The notes under the pieces are model-generated. The model saw only the letters and a list, made by a program, of their open reading frames with translations, had not been told where the DNA came from and searched no databases. Position numbers and translations under genes: made by a program. This document shows positions 7,825-16,080 of a stretch of 21,424 bases of DNA, piece after piece; position 1 is the first letter of the stretch; each line of letters starts with the position of its first letter. The stretch covers positions 1 through 21,424 of the forward strand of contig JBNJEM010000054.1 of the NCBI GenBank assembly GCA_051745935.1, read 5' to 3'. This DNA is from JBNJEM01 sp051745935 (GTDB lineage Bacteria > Planctomycetota > Planctomycetia > Pirellulales > Pirellulaceae).

Positions 7825-9759
7825 ATGGAGAATTCGTCACGAAACGAACCGCGACGCACGGAAGACGGGAAGCCGTCTCTCCGCCGCACCAGCCCCAACA
7901 TTTGGGTGCTGCTGCTGTTCATCGGTGTGATGATTGTGGCGCTGTTGACGATCCAAGGGGAGCGGAAATCGACGATCCAGTACTCGTTTTTCCTCGATCA
8001 AATCCGAGACGGCAATGTTTTGGAGGTGCAGCTTGGCGAGGCCGAGGCGACGGGAGAATTCAAGGCCGCGCCGGACAAGCCACCGCCGGCGGATGGGAAA
8101 AAGGATCAGGCCGCGGAGGATGAAAAGCTGCACAAGCATTTTCGCGTGGTCTTGCCTCGTGGCAGCGAGTCACGGGATGCATTAACGGCGTTGCTTGATG
8201 AGGAGGATATCCCGTTTGGACACGATCCGCCCAGCAATACTTTGATGATGCTATACATGCTGGTGTTGCTCGTGCCGCTTGCCCTGTTCGCGTTCTTCTG
8301 GTTTTCCTATCGCCGCACCCGAGACCAGATGCTCGGGGGAGGGTTCCTCTCCGGTTTCAGCAAGAGTCCGGCGAAACGGTATGAAGCGGTCCAGCAGCCG
8401 GTCACGTTCGCGGACGTCGCGGGGTTGGAGGGCGTGAAAGCGGATTTGATGGAAGTGGTGGAGTATTTGAGCAGCCCGGAGAAGTTCCAGCGGCTCGGGG
8501 GCCGGGTCCCCAAGGGCGTGTTGCTCAATGGCTCGCCGGGAAGCGGCAAGACGTTATTGGCCCGAGCGGTGGCCGGCGAAGCGAACGTGCCATTTTATTC
8601 GATCAGCGGGTCGGAGTTCATTCAAATGTTCGTCGGGGTTGGAGCGAGCCGGGTACGGGATTTGTTTAAGACGGCCAAGGATAATTCGCCCTCGATCATC
8701 TTCATCGACGAGATTGACGCCGTGGGGCGGCAGCGAGGCGCCGGTTTGGGGGGCGGGCATGACGAGCGGGAGCAGACGTTGAATCAGATTCTCAGCGAGA
8801 TGGATGGCTTCACGCCCAATGACTCGGCCATCGTGCTGGCGTCCACCAACCGCCCCGACGTACTCGACCCCGCCCTCCTGCGCCCCGGCCGTTTTGATCG
8901 GCACGTGACCGTTGATCGCCCCACGTTGAAGGGCCGACTGGAAATCTTCAACGTCCACGTGCGGGACGTTCCCTTGAGCGACGACGTGGACCTGAGTCGA
9001 CTGGCGGCCGCGACCGTGGGGCTCAACGGGGCCGATATCCGTAACCTGGTCAATGAAGCCGCGCTCTGGGCCGCCCGCCAGGACAAACAGATCGTGGAGA
9101 TGTCCGATTTCGACTATGCGCGTGACAAAGTGTTGATGGGGGCCAAACGTGAAGAAGTCCTTTCCGAGGAGGAACAGGAGAAGAGCGGTTATCACGAAGC
9201 GGGGCATACTCTCGTGGCCTGGCACAGCCCCAGCGCGCAACGCGTACACAAAGTGACCATTATCCCTCGCGGCCGTACGCTTGGCGCCACGCACACCGTC
9301 CCCTCCGAGGATCGGTTGAGTATTTCGCAACACGAGTTGCGGGATCAATTGGTCGTCTTGCTGGGAGGTCGAACGGCTGAACAATTGATCTACCAGGAAA
9401 CCACCGCCGGCGCGGAAAACGACCTGGAGCAAGCCACCAACCTCGCCCGTCGCATGGTCACGCACTGGGGAATGAGCGAACGCCTGGGACCGGTCAGTTA
9501 CAAAACGAGCGACGATGATCCGTTCCTGGGACGAGAAATGCAGCGACAACGCACGTTCAGCGAACATACCCAGGAGCTTATCGACGAGGAAGTAACCCGT
9601 ATTCTGCGGGAAGCTTCTCAGGCAGCGGAAAAAATCCTCACCGAACAACGCGAGGACCTGGAACGACTGACGCGGGCGTTGCTGAAATCGGAAGAGTTGA
9701 ATGGGGAGGAGATCACCGAGTTGATCGGAGCCGCCGCGCGCGATGCAACGCCAAAATGA
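7825..9759 (+). CDS. ftsH: ATP-dependent zinc metalloprotease FtsH
   Basis: The protein has 644 aa, normal for FtsH, a membrane-anchored hexamer that pulls out and degrades misfolded membrane proteins and some soluble regulators. The start follows AGAAGG at a good distance. Layout: TM1 about residues 26-43, a periplasmic domain with a charged Lys/Asp/Pro-rich insertion (about 75-105), TM2 about 138-160, then the AAA+ domain with Walker A GSPGSGKT (236-243), pore loop MFVGVG, Walker B IIFIDEIDAVG, and the arginine-finger region RPGRFDRH. The protease domain has HEAGH (457-461) and third metal ligand D533 in AENDLEQAT. The Walker A differs from the usual GPPGTGKT of FtsH, but Gly, Lys and Thr are kept, so activity is expected. 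It is the first gene of a plus-strand run with rsgA and rimO. Confidence 0.97.
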   Translation: MENSSRNEPRRTEDGKPSLRRTSPNIWVLLLFIGVMIVALLTIQGERKSTIQYSFFLDQIRDGNVLEVQLGEAEATGEFKAAPDKPPPADGKKDQAAEDEKLHKHFRVVLPRGSESRDALTALLDEEDIPFGHDPPSNTLMMLYMLVLLVPLALFAFFWFSYRRTRDQMLGGGFLSGFSKSPAKRYEAVQQPVTFADVAGLEGVKADLMEVVEYLSSPEKFQRLGGRVPKGVLLNGSPGSGKTLLARAVAGEANVPFYSISGSEFIQMFVGVGASRVRDLFKTAKDNSPSIIFIDEIDAVGRQRGAGLGGGHDEREQTLNQILSEMDGFTPNDSAIVLASTNRPDVLDPALLRPGRFDRHVTVDRPTLKGRLEIFNVHVRDVPLSDDVDLSRLAAATVGLNGADIRNLVNEAALWAARQDKQIVEMSDFDYARDKVLMGAKREEVLSEEEQEKSGYHEAGHTLVAWHSPSAQRVHKVTIIPRGRTLGATHTVPSEDRLSISQHELRDQLVVLLGGRTAEQLIYQETTAGAENDLEQATNLARRMVTHWGMSERLGPVSYKTSDDDPFLGREMQRQRTFSEHTQELIDEEVTRILREASQAAEKILTEQREDLERLTRALLKSEELNGEEITELIGAAARDATPK

Positions 9760-9860
9760 TCCGGGTGGAGCTTGCACGATCCCCGGGGGAAGAGAGATGT
9801 TGTTTCACCTCTTCCGTCACGAGTGTCTTACGGCGATCAAGCACGGGAAAAGAGTACACG

Positions 9861-11006
9861 GTGAGCAAAAAGAAACGGAAAATTCGGGCCCAGTTTCGCA
9901 AGAAACACGAGACACGCAAACGCACTGGCGACTTGACGCGTCAACGTGGCCGGGATGAAGACGAGCAGCAGGAAAACTTGGCTCAAAGTGAGCGGGTTAG
10001 TGGTAAAGGGGCCCTCACGCGCAAACGCACGGTCGTGGGGACCGAAGCCACCGCCGATGACGCGGGACTTGCCGTGGATCTCGATATCGACGCCGAGTCC
10101 TGCCTGAAGGGACGCGTCTTGAGCGTACATGGGGTGGCGAGCATGGTGCGAGCCCCTGACGGAAGCGTCTATCGCTGCGCCACGCGGGGACTGCTGAAAT
10201 CCTTAAGCACCGACCAGCGGAACGTGGTGGCCGTGGGGGACATGGTATGGTTTCGTCCCGGCGATGAAGCGGAAGCGTCGCGTGAAGGGATGATCGAGCG
10301 AGTGGAACCGCGGCGCGGGGTGCTTAGCCGGACCAGCCGCGGGCGACGGCACGTCATCGCGGCCAATGTCGACCAGATCGTGATTGTCAGTAGCGCCGCG
10401 GAGCCGGCCGTGAAACCACACCTGATCGACCGCATGCTGGTCACCGCCGAGAAAGCCGGTGTTACCCCGGTGATCTGCATCAACAAAATTGATCTGGTCG
10501 ACGTCGCCGATTTGCAACCGCTGATTGGCGTCTATGGCCAAATGGGCTATCAGGTCCTGTTGTTGTCGGCAACCACGGGATTCGGCGTGGACGGACTTCG
10601 CGAAATCGTACGCGGCAAGGAAAGCGTTTTGTCGGGGCAAAGTGGCGTCGGAAAGTCGTCGTTGATCAACGCCATGGATCCGAAGCTGCGGCTGCCGGTA
10701 CGGAGCGTGAGTGGCGAAAGCCAAAAGGGACGCCACACGACCTCGATCGCGCAGCTCATCCCGCTCCACTTCGGCGGGTACCTCGTCGACACCCCCGGCA
10801 TTCGGCAGTTTCAGCTCTGGGATGTTATTCCAGCCGAAGTGGCCGGCTTCTTTCGCGATCTACGACCCCACGAAAGCCGCTGCCGGTTCCCCGACTGCAC
10901 TCACATCCACGAAGACGGCTGCGCTGTCAAGGACGCAACCGCCGACGGCAAGTTGGACGTCCGCCGCTATGAAAGCTACTGCCATTTGGTCCAAGGCGAC
11001 CGATAG
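9861..11006 (+). CDS. rsgA: Ribosome small-subunit-dependent GTPase RsgA
   Basis: The protein has 381 aa from GTG 9861, chosen because the resulting N-terminus VSKKKRKIRAQFRKKHETRK is the basic ribosome-binding tail expected of RsgA; the frame is open upstream to 9756, but that part has no family character. RsgA binds the 30S subunit and uses GTP in late maturation. It shows the circularly permuted GTPase order: NKID (208-211), then the P-loop GQSGVGKS (259-266), then DTPG (310-313), after an OB-fold region (about 80-150). The zinc site C341, C346, H348, C354 has the same spacing as in E. coli YjeQ. Residues 20-75 form a long charged tail, so the protein is a little longer than the ~350-aa E. 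coli protein. It begins about 100 bases after ftsH and ends 76 bases before rimO, which suggests co-transcription. Confidence 0.95.
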   Translation: MSKKKRKIRAQFRKKHETRKRTGDLTRQRGRDEDEQQENLAQSERVSGKGALTRKRTVVGTEATADDAGLAVDLDIDAESCLKGRVLSVHGVASMVRAPDGSVYRCATRGLLKSLSTDQRNVVAVGDMVWFRPGDEAEASREGMIERVEPRRGVLSRTSRGRRHVIAANVDQIVIVSSAAEPAVKPHLIDRMLVTAEKAGVTPVICINKIDLVDVADLQPLIGVYGQMGYQVLLLSATTGFGVDGLREIVRGKESVLSGQSGVGKSSLINAMDPKLRLPVRSVSGESQKGRHTTSIAQLIPLHFGGYLVDTPGIRQFQLWDVIPAEVAGFFRDLRPHESRCRFPDCTHIHEDGCAVKDATADGKLDVRRYESYCHLVQGDR

Positions 11007-11082
11007 GCGGCCATGCAACGGCGACGTGGCGACCCGGAGAAAACCGTCCCGCTTGATCAGTTTCGCGACCAGGGCGATTCCC

Positions 11083-12456
11083 ATGAACAATCAACATCCC
11101 ACCACCAAAGCCCGCTATGCCTTCGTGAGCCTCGGCTGTCCCAAGAACCTCGTCGACAGTGAACGAATTCTCGGGCTGCTCGGCCAGCAAGGTTACCAGC
11201 TCGTGGACGAACCCGGCGGGACGGATTTCGTCGTGGTCAATACCTGCGGGTTCATCGAAGAAGCCCGGGAAGAATCCTATGCCACGATCGACGAAATGTT
11301 GCACCTCAAGCGGACCGGGCGGACCCGAGCTGTCATTGTGGCGGGGTGTCTGGCCGAGCGGCAACGGGAGAAATTGCTGACCGAGCGGCCGGACATCGAT
11401 GGCGTGGTGGGCGTTTTCGGCCGAGAACAAATGGCCGAAGTGGCTGCCCGAGTGCTGGAAGGCACCACGCGGCAACGTCAGGTTTTTCGCCCGCCGGTCA
11501 CACCCGCCTTTCCGGACATCGATCGCGTGCGAATCACGCCGCGACATTTCGCCTACCTGAAGATCGCCGAAGGCTGCGATCGACTCTGCACCTTTTGTGA
11601 AATCCCCAAACTCCGGGGAAAACACGCCAGCAAACCCATCGAACGCATCGTGTCGGAAGCACGAGAGCTGGCCGGCGGCGGCGCGCGCGAGCTGATTCTG
11701 GTGGCTCAAGATACCACGTACTACGGCATTGATCTGTACGGAAAACCGCGCCTCCGCGAGTTGCTCGTTGAACTGGAACGGGTCAGCGTCGATTGGATTC
11801 GGCTCATGTACCTCTATCCCATGTATCTTGATGATGACTTAATCGACACGATCGCGCGATCTTCCAAAATCCTTCCGTATATTGACCTGCCCTTGCAGCA
11901 CATCGACGACCAAATACTGCGCCGGATGTCGCGGCGGGTCTCTCGCCAGGAGACGATGGCCTTGCTTCAACGGTTGCGAGCCGGAATCCCAGATCTCATC
12001 CTGCGTACCACATTGATGGTTGGTTTTCCGGGCGAGACGGAAAAGGCCTTCAAGGCATTGGTGCGATTCGTCGAACAACAGCGTTTCCAACGACTCGGCG
12101 TCTTCACCTATTCCTTGGAAACGAACACTGCTTCAGCCTCGCTTTCCGGCCACCTGCCGGATAAAACCAAACGGAAACGGCGAGCTCGGCTGATGGAGAC
12201 GCAGCAGCGCATTACATCCGCCTACAATCAAGATCAAATTGGTAAGACCGTTCAGGTGCTCATCGATGCCCCAGTCCCCGATCACCCCGGCGCGTGGATC
12301 GGCCGTACGCGGGGCGACGCCCCCGACATCGATCAACTCGTTTTTGTCACGGAAGCCGACGAAGCGGCTCTCCAGCCAGGTGACATGACCTGGTGTGAGA
12401 TCGTGGCGGCCCAGCACTATGACCTGGTGGGCGCCGCGACCTCCACCCCGTGGTAG
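11083..12456 (+). CDS. rimO: Ribosomal protein S12 methylthiotransferase RimO
   Basis: The protein has 457 aa. RimO is a radical-SAM enzyme with two Fe-S clusters that adds a methylthio group to an Asp of ribosomal protein S12. ATG 11083 gives MNNQHPTTKARYAFVSLGCP, the expected start; the frame is open far upstream but overlaps rsgA in another frame. The N-terminal domain carries cluster ligands C19 (in SLGCPKNLVDSE, typical of RimO rather than MiaB), C55 (NTCGF) and C89 (VAGC). The radical-SAM site is C165, C169, C172 in EGCDRLCTFCEIPKLRG. Further core motifs are VAQDTT, YLYPMY and LPLQHIDDQILRRMSR. The last ~65 residues, with DAPVPDHPGAWIGRTRGDAP, form a TRAM domain. Together with RsgA this points to a ribosome-related cluster. 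Confidence 0.96.
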   Translation: MNNQHPTTKARYAFVSLGCPKNLVDSERILGLLGQQGYQLVDEPGGTDFVVVNTCGFIEEAREESYATIDEMLHLKRTGRTRAVIVAGCLAERQREKLLTERPDIDGVVGVFGREQMAEVAARVLEGTTRQRQVFRPPVTPAFPDIDRVRITPRHFAYLKIAEGCDRLCTFCEIPKLRGKHASKPIERIVSEARELAGGGARELILVAQDTTYYGIDLYGKPRLRELLVELERVSVDWIRLMYLYPMYLDDDLIDTIARSSKILPYIDLPLQHIDDQILRRMSRRVSRQETMALLQRLRAGIPDLILRTTLMVGFPGETEKAFKALVRFVEQQRFQRLGVFTYSLETNTASASLSGHLPDKTKRKRRARLMETQQRITSAYNQDQIGKTVQVLIDAPVPDHPGAWIGRTRGDAPDIDQLVFVTEADEAALQPGDMTWCEIVAAQHYDLVGAATSTPW

Positions 12457-12536
12457 CGCGCCGATGCGCCAACCGGTCCTTTCCCCTCCCGCGGCTTGAT
12501 TGGACCCCGGGCACGGGACGGTCCACCGCACATATT

Positions 12537-12639
12537 ATACCGGTCGCGGATGACTTGTTCCGCCGCGAGTCCGACCAACGGGAGGACGGCTTGTGTCGGG
12601 CAGCTTTCCATCCGGAAAAAAATCACCGCCTGAAATATA
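12537..12639. repeat. 103-bp repeat, copy 1
   Basis: It starts TATACCGGTCGCGGATGAC and ends CCGCCTGAAATATA. Copy 2 is at 13619-13721 in the same orientation and is the same length with about 7 mismatches, five of them clustered in an A-rich patch. Both copies end in TATA-type sequence. Confidence 0.9.
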
Positions 12640-12703
12640 CTTTTCCGCGAGAGCCGAACCTCCCCGCCCGGACGAATTTCCGGTAAACTACAACCTCCCG
12701 TGG

Positions 12704-12969
12704 CGGTAACCGTTCACGGGCAAGAGACTGATATCCGCGAACGTTCGCACGTCCGTTGCACATGTTTTCACATATTGAGGAAAGGCTTTTCGAGGTGCAA
12801 ATGCCGCGGGCTTGTCCCGTGGTCCGTTACGTTCCACGCTACCGACGGCCAGCAGTGGTGTGTCTGGCCGGTTTGTAGCGGCGAGCGTGAACCACCACGG
12901 GACAAGCCCGTGGCATCCATGCGAACTACCGTATCCAGGCCGTCTAGCGGCACCCGTGAACGGCTACCG
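12704..12969. repeat. Nested inverted repeats (~266 bp)
   Basis: The outer arms CGGTAACCGTTCACGGG (12704-12720) and CCCGTGAACGGCTACCG (12953-12969) differ at one position when inverted. The inner arms TGCCGCGGGCTTGTCCCGTG (from 12802) and CACGGGACAAGCCCGTGGCA (ending 12914) are also inverted, and each can fold on itself (CCACGGG-ACAAG-CCCGTGG). No transposase is inside. Confidence 0.75.
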
Positions 12970-13126
12970 TATCGGCAACCACCCTGTTACTGCTATACTC
13001 GACGATTGCAAACTCCCGTACGGGTGTTATTCCGTCGGGAAACAAACGTTTTCGTCCGTCGTGTATGTATCGAGTATGTGTTGCCAGGCTTGGCATCGGA
13101 AACATGAGCGAAAAACGTGAAACTGC

Positions 13127-13145
13127 GCGGGACAAGCCCGGGGCA
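13127..13145 (+). repeat. Third copy of the CGGGACAAGCCCG hairpin motif
   Basis: GCGGGACAAGCCCGGGGCA matches the motif at 12894-12914 in the same orientation and keeps the short stem-loop. Confidence 0.6.
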
Positions 13146-13515
13146 TCTCACGCAGCGCGGGTAACCGCCGTGATGGAGCGAGGAACCTGAGTCTCCGCTG
13201 GCCCGAGCTGGGAACATCACTTGAACGTCTTGAATCGGATAGTTATATCTCAAAGTGTAAGCGTTTCGCGCCCTTCGAACGACCCAGACGCTGGAAAAGC
13301 CCTGGTTTCAGGTCGTGTCCAGGTGGATCGAATTTGAACCCGTGACGGGTGCAGTCATGGCCGAAAAGGCGCCGAAAGCCGGGCTTTACCAGCTAGTCGA
13401 GACGCGAAGCTTACAGTTTGAGTTACATCTTTACGGATCCTTAACGCAATGCGAGATGTGGCGGCGCGACAATAACAGCGGTGAAGCGGTGCCACGAGCG
13501 GCGCCGAGGCCAACG

Positions 13516-13600
13516 GAGAGCGCCCCAGCGGACAGCGCCCCAGCGGACAGCGCCCCAGCGGACAGCGCCCCAGCGGACAGCGCCCCAGCGGACAGCGCCA
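13516..13600. repeat. 15-bp tandem repeat array
   Basis: The unit is GACAGCGCCCCAGCG. There are five full units (the first reads GAGAG at its start) and one partial unit. Units 2 to 5 are identical, so the array is recent or still changing in length. The plus-strand frame would read Ser-Ala-Pro-Ala-Asp repeats and the minus strand Ala-Leu-Ser-Ala-Gly, but no domain supports a gene. Confidence 0.95.
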
Positions 13601-13618
13601 CTCGCCGTGGCGCGTTAA

Positions 13619-13721
13619 TATACCGGTCGCGGATGACTTGCTCCGCCGCGAGTCCGACCAACGGGAGGACGGCTTGCGTCGGGCAGCTTTCCATCCGGAA
13701 CAATCCAACCGCCTGAAATAT
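13619..13721. repeat. 103-bp repeat, copy 2
   Basis: Direct copy of 12537-12639. In the shared core the two substitutions (bases in GACTTGY and GGCTTGY) fall at third codon positions of one minus-strand frame that reads PTQAVLPLVGLAAEQVIRDR in both copies. It ends about 70 bases before the pgsA start. Confidence 0.9.
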
Positions 13722-13793
13722 AGCTCGCGAGACGAACGGTCGGGAAAAAGAGAAACGCGACGTCATGTTTTGAAGGTGAGATTTCAAAAGCCC

Positions 13794-14372
13794 ATGGCCA
13801 ATAGTTCAACGTCCTTACGGAATCAGTTCTTCAACATCCCGAATCAGTTGACGGCTGCTCGACTGGTTTTGTCGCTGGTGGTGTTCGTGCTGATACCGCT
13901 GAAAGCCTATATGTGGGCGATGGCTGTCTTTCTAATTGCCGCCTCGACCGACTGGGTGGATGGTTACTGGGCGCGGCGTTACGGTCAAGTCACCAAATTG
14001 GGGCGGGTGTTCGATCCGTTCGTGGACAAGATCATCATTTGCGGGGCCTTCATTTTTTTGGTGGCCGAACCACGTTCGGGCGTCCAAGCCTGGATGGCCG
14101 TGGTTGTCGTGGGACGCGAGATGTTGGTGACGGCGTTGCGGGGATTCATTGAGCAGAGCGGGGGAGATTTTTCCGCCAAGATGTCGGGCAAACTGAAAAT
14201 GGTGTTTCAGTGCATGGCGGTGGTGGTTAGCTTGTGGGTTCTGAGTTACACGGCGGAGATGGCCCCCCAGTGGTGGCGCGTGTTACTGCATGGTTCGATC
14301 TGGGTGGCGATTATCTTAACCGTTTACTCGGGAATTGGCTATCTGCGGGTCGCCGCGAAATTCATCCGTTGA
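13794..14372 (+). CDS. pgsA: CDP-diacylglycerol--glycerol-3-phosphate 3-phosphatidyltransferase
   Basis: The protein has 192 aa, the usual PgsA size. This integral membrane enzyme makes phosphatidylglycerol phosphate from CDP-diacylglycerol and glycerol 3-phosphate, the committed step to phosphatidylglycerol and cardiolipin. The N-terminus FFNIPNQLTAARLVL is typical. The CDP-alcohol phosphotransferase motif is complete: D53, D56-G57, A60-R61, G70, D74 and D78. About five hydrophobic segments follow the usual pattern. ATG 13794 is chosen because MANSSTSLRNQFFNIPN is family-like; GAAGGTGAG lies about 14 bases upstream, and a GTG inside it (13776) is a less likely start. It is followed 54 bases later by a CPBP protease gene and is probably co-transcribed with it. 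Confidence 0.92.
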   Translation: MANSSTSLRNQFFNIPNQLTAARLVLSLVVFVLIPLKAYMWAMAVFLIAASTDWVDGYWARRYGQVTKLGRVFDPFVDKIIICGAFIFLVAEPRSGVQAWMAVVVVGREMLVTALRGFIEQSGGDFSAKMSGKLKMVFQCMAVVVSLWVLSYTAEMAPQWWRVLLHGSIWVAIILTVYSGIGYLRVAAKFIR

Positions 14373-14426
14373 CTGTTCGTTCCGAAGCCTCCGTCTCGCC
14401 CATGATGGCCAGGATATTCAAGCACG

Positions 14427-15458
14427 ATGCTCCGCGTACTATTCATCGTCGCAGCGGTTGGACTGCTTGCCGCTTCAATTCGGATTTGGACCATCCTGAC
14501 GCGACGGTGGTTCCGGGGGGTGGCGTTGGTGGAGTCCGAGCCGCGCGAAGCTCCCTGCTGGGGACCGCTGGACGTGGTGCTCGCCATCGTCTTGCTCTTC
14601 ACGTTTTCGTCACTCGCTCACTCCGCGGTACGTGAGTGGTTCGATGTGGCGGCGGGCACGCCGCCGGACCATGTACCGGTTGCCTACCACTACTGGAATA
14701 TCCTGGCTCTCGCCTTCGCCTCTCTCGCTACCCTGGCCACCACGGCCGGGGTCATCATGTTGCAAGCCCGTGTGTCGCTCCGCGCCTTGGGATTCGTTCC
14801 CGAGACCGTTTGGCGCGACGCGGGGCTGGGAACCAAGGCCTTTCTGGCATTGGCCCCTCCCGTCTATGCACTCCAATATCTATTGGTGCAGTGGGTGGAT
14901 TCAAAGCATCCCCTTGTCGATGTGCTCCGCGAACATCCCGACCCGAGATTGATGCTGGCCAGTGTCGGCTCCGCGGTTATCGTGGCGCCGCTGGTGGAGG
15001 AATTCCTGTTTCGCGGATTGTTTCAAGGGTGGCTGGAAAAACTCGTTTCCCGTCACCACGGCGTTGAACCGTCGCGTCCGGAAGGAATCCCCGAGCCGCA
15101 ATGGAACTCGGCGATCGGGAAGGGAAGTATTGTGAGCGAGCAAGCCACGTGGAGCCCCGGCGCCAATCCCTACTCGCCGCCCGGGCCCGACGTGAAGCCC
15201 GCTCTTTCCGGCGACCCGGCCGGCGACAAGGAGTATCCAACGGGCTTCGTGGGAGCCCTGCCCATCCTGGCCAGTTCCACGCTTTTTGCCGCCCTGCACA
15301 TGTCGCACGGCCCCGACTGGATTCCTCTCTTCTTCCTGGCCCTCGGCCTGGGCTATCTGTACCGCCAAACTCATCGGCTCTTGCCCTGCATCACCGTCCA
15401 TTTCTTGCTGAATGGATGCAGCATGGGGATGCTTCTTCTCGAGCTGCCCGCTCGCTGA
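14427..15458 (+). CDS. CPBP family intramembrane metalloprotease
   Basis: The protein has 343 aa and belongs to the CPBP (CAAX protease and bacteriocin-processing, Abi) family of membrane-embedded proteases; substrates of most bacterial members are unknown. About eight hydrophobic segments are visible. Conserved motifs are E191-E192 and R196 in EEFLFRG, H291 in FAALHMSHG, and H325 with N329 in ITVHFLLN. Between the first and second motifs lies a long hydrophilic Pro/Gly-rich insertion (about 210-270, including SPGANPYSPPGPDVKP), which makes the spacing about 95 residues, clearly longer than I would expect for the family. It follows pgsA closely on the same strand. Confidence 0.88.
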   Translation: MLRVLFIVAAVGLLAASIRIWTILTRRWFRGVALVESEPREAPCWGPLDVVLAIVLLFTFSSLAHSAVREWFDVAAGTPPDHVPVAYHYWNILALAFASLATLATTAGVIMLQARVSLRALGFVPETVWRDAGLGTKAFLALAPPVYALQYLLVQWVDSKHPLVDVLREHPDPRLMLASVGSAVIVAPLVEEFLFRGLFQGWLEKLVSRHHGVEPSRPEGIPEPQWNSAIGKGSIVSEQATWSPGANPYSPPGPDVKPALSGDPAGDKEYPTGFVGALPILASSTLFAALHMSHGPDWIPLFFLALGLGYLYRQTHRLLPCITVHFLLNGCSMGMLLLELPAR

Positions 15459-15607
15459 AGACGCCGAGCCCCTCAGTGACTGAAACAACCGGGGCGCCGG
15501 GCGCAATCATGGCCCACGGCTGATACGTTCGCACCCGCCGAAGCAAAACGCCGCATTGCGGTTCTCCCTCTTCAGCGTAGTATCCGTGGTTCGTTTTGAT
15601 GAAGTTG

Positions 15608-15712
15608 TGTAACACTTTAGCCGTCCGAAGTAGAATCCTGGCGTTGTGATCACCTCCCCTGATGACGTAACTCGTTTAACCGCAAGGCCAGAGTCCGCTC
15701 GACCACGCGTTG
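15608..15712. repeat. ~105-bp direct repeat, copy A
   Basis: It starts TGTAACACTTTAGCCGTCCG and ends in CGACCACGCGTTG. Shared blocks with copy B are TGTAACACTTTAG, GAAGTAGAATCC, GTGATCAC and CGTTTAACCGCAAGGCC. Overall identity by eye is about 80 percent. Confidence 0.85.
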
Positions 15713-15725
15713 TTACCGGCTGTAA

Positions 15726-15804
15726 AAAGCCATGATAAAACCAGTCAGACCTGCTGTCATCTTAGAAGTTTTGGAAGCGGAAGCTACGTTTCTACGGGCT
15801 ATAG
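15726..15804 (+). repeat. Hairpin element, copy 5 (diverged)
   Basis: It starts AAAGCCATGATAAAACCAGT and ends TACGTTTCTACGGGCTATAG. CCAGTCAG and TTTTGGAAGCGGAAGC match copy 2. The stem ends carry mismatches, so this looks older than the other copies. It sits between the two ~105-bp repeats. Confidence 0.65.
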
Positions 15805-16080
15805 TTAACCATGGCCATAAACCGCGTCGCCTTGGACCGCCCCCATTATAAGGGGATGCGTGATCAAAGCTCTGCTGCGACTGGTTACCGGTTTATTGTG
15901 CTTTAGTCAAACCGTTGTCCCTGACCTTTGTCCTTATTTCCTCCCTAACCGATGTAGCGGTAAGTGTCCCAAAGTGGGCGCGGAGCCACTGGCTTAGTGC
16001 GTCGAAGATCGCGTTGACGTCGAGCGCGAGTCGATGTGGTTGGTTTTGTAAAAGAGGTCGTCTGGAAGAATTGAACAGCA

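Larger units (their letters stand above)
12457..13793. other. Repeat-rich gap between rimO and pgsA
   Basis: About 1.3 kb without a convincing gene. It contains both copies of a 103-bp repeat, a 15-bp tandem array and a set of nested inverted repeats. Open frames here (12700-13107 plus, 13315-13716 plus, 13431-13787 minus) run through these repeats or have low complexity. In many bacteria rimO and pgsA lie close together, so the gap may have grown by insertion (inference). Confidence 0.6.

Noticed and set aside
8554..9777. 407-aa open frame on the minus strand
   Set aside because: It lies antisense to ftsH, has no domain, and follows from the high-GC codon pattern of the real gene.
9756..9860. 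Longer N-terminus for RsgA
   Set aside because: The extension has no family similarity, while GTG 9861 gives the expected basic SKKKRK start.
10927..11709. 260-aa minus-strand open frame
   Set aside because: It is antisense to the end of rsgA and the start of rimO, both of which have full motif support.
13315..13787. Open frames with SAPAD or ALSAG repeats
   Set aside because: The repeats come from the 15-bp array; the flanks are the 103-bp repeat and unrecognised sequence.
14901..15506. 201-aa minus-strand open frame
   Set aside because: It is antisense to the CPBP protease gene, whose catalytic motifs lie in the plus frame.
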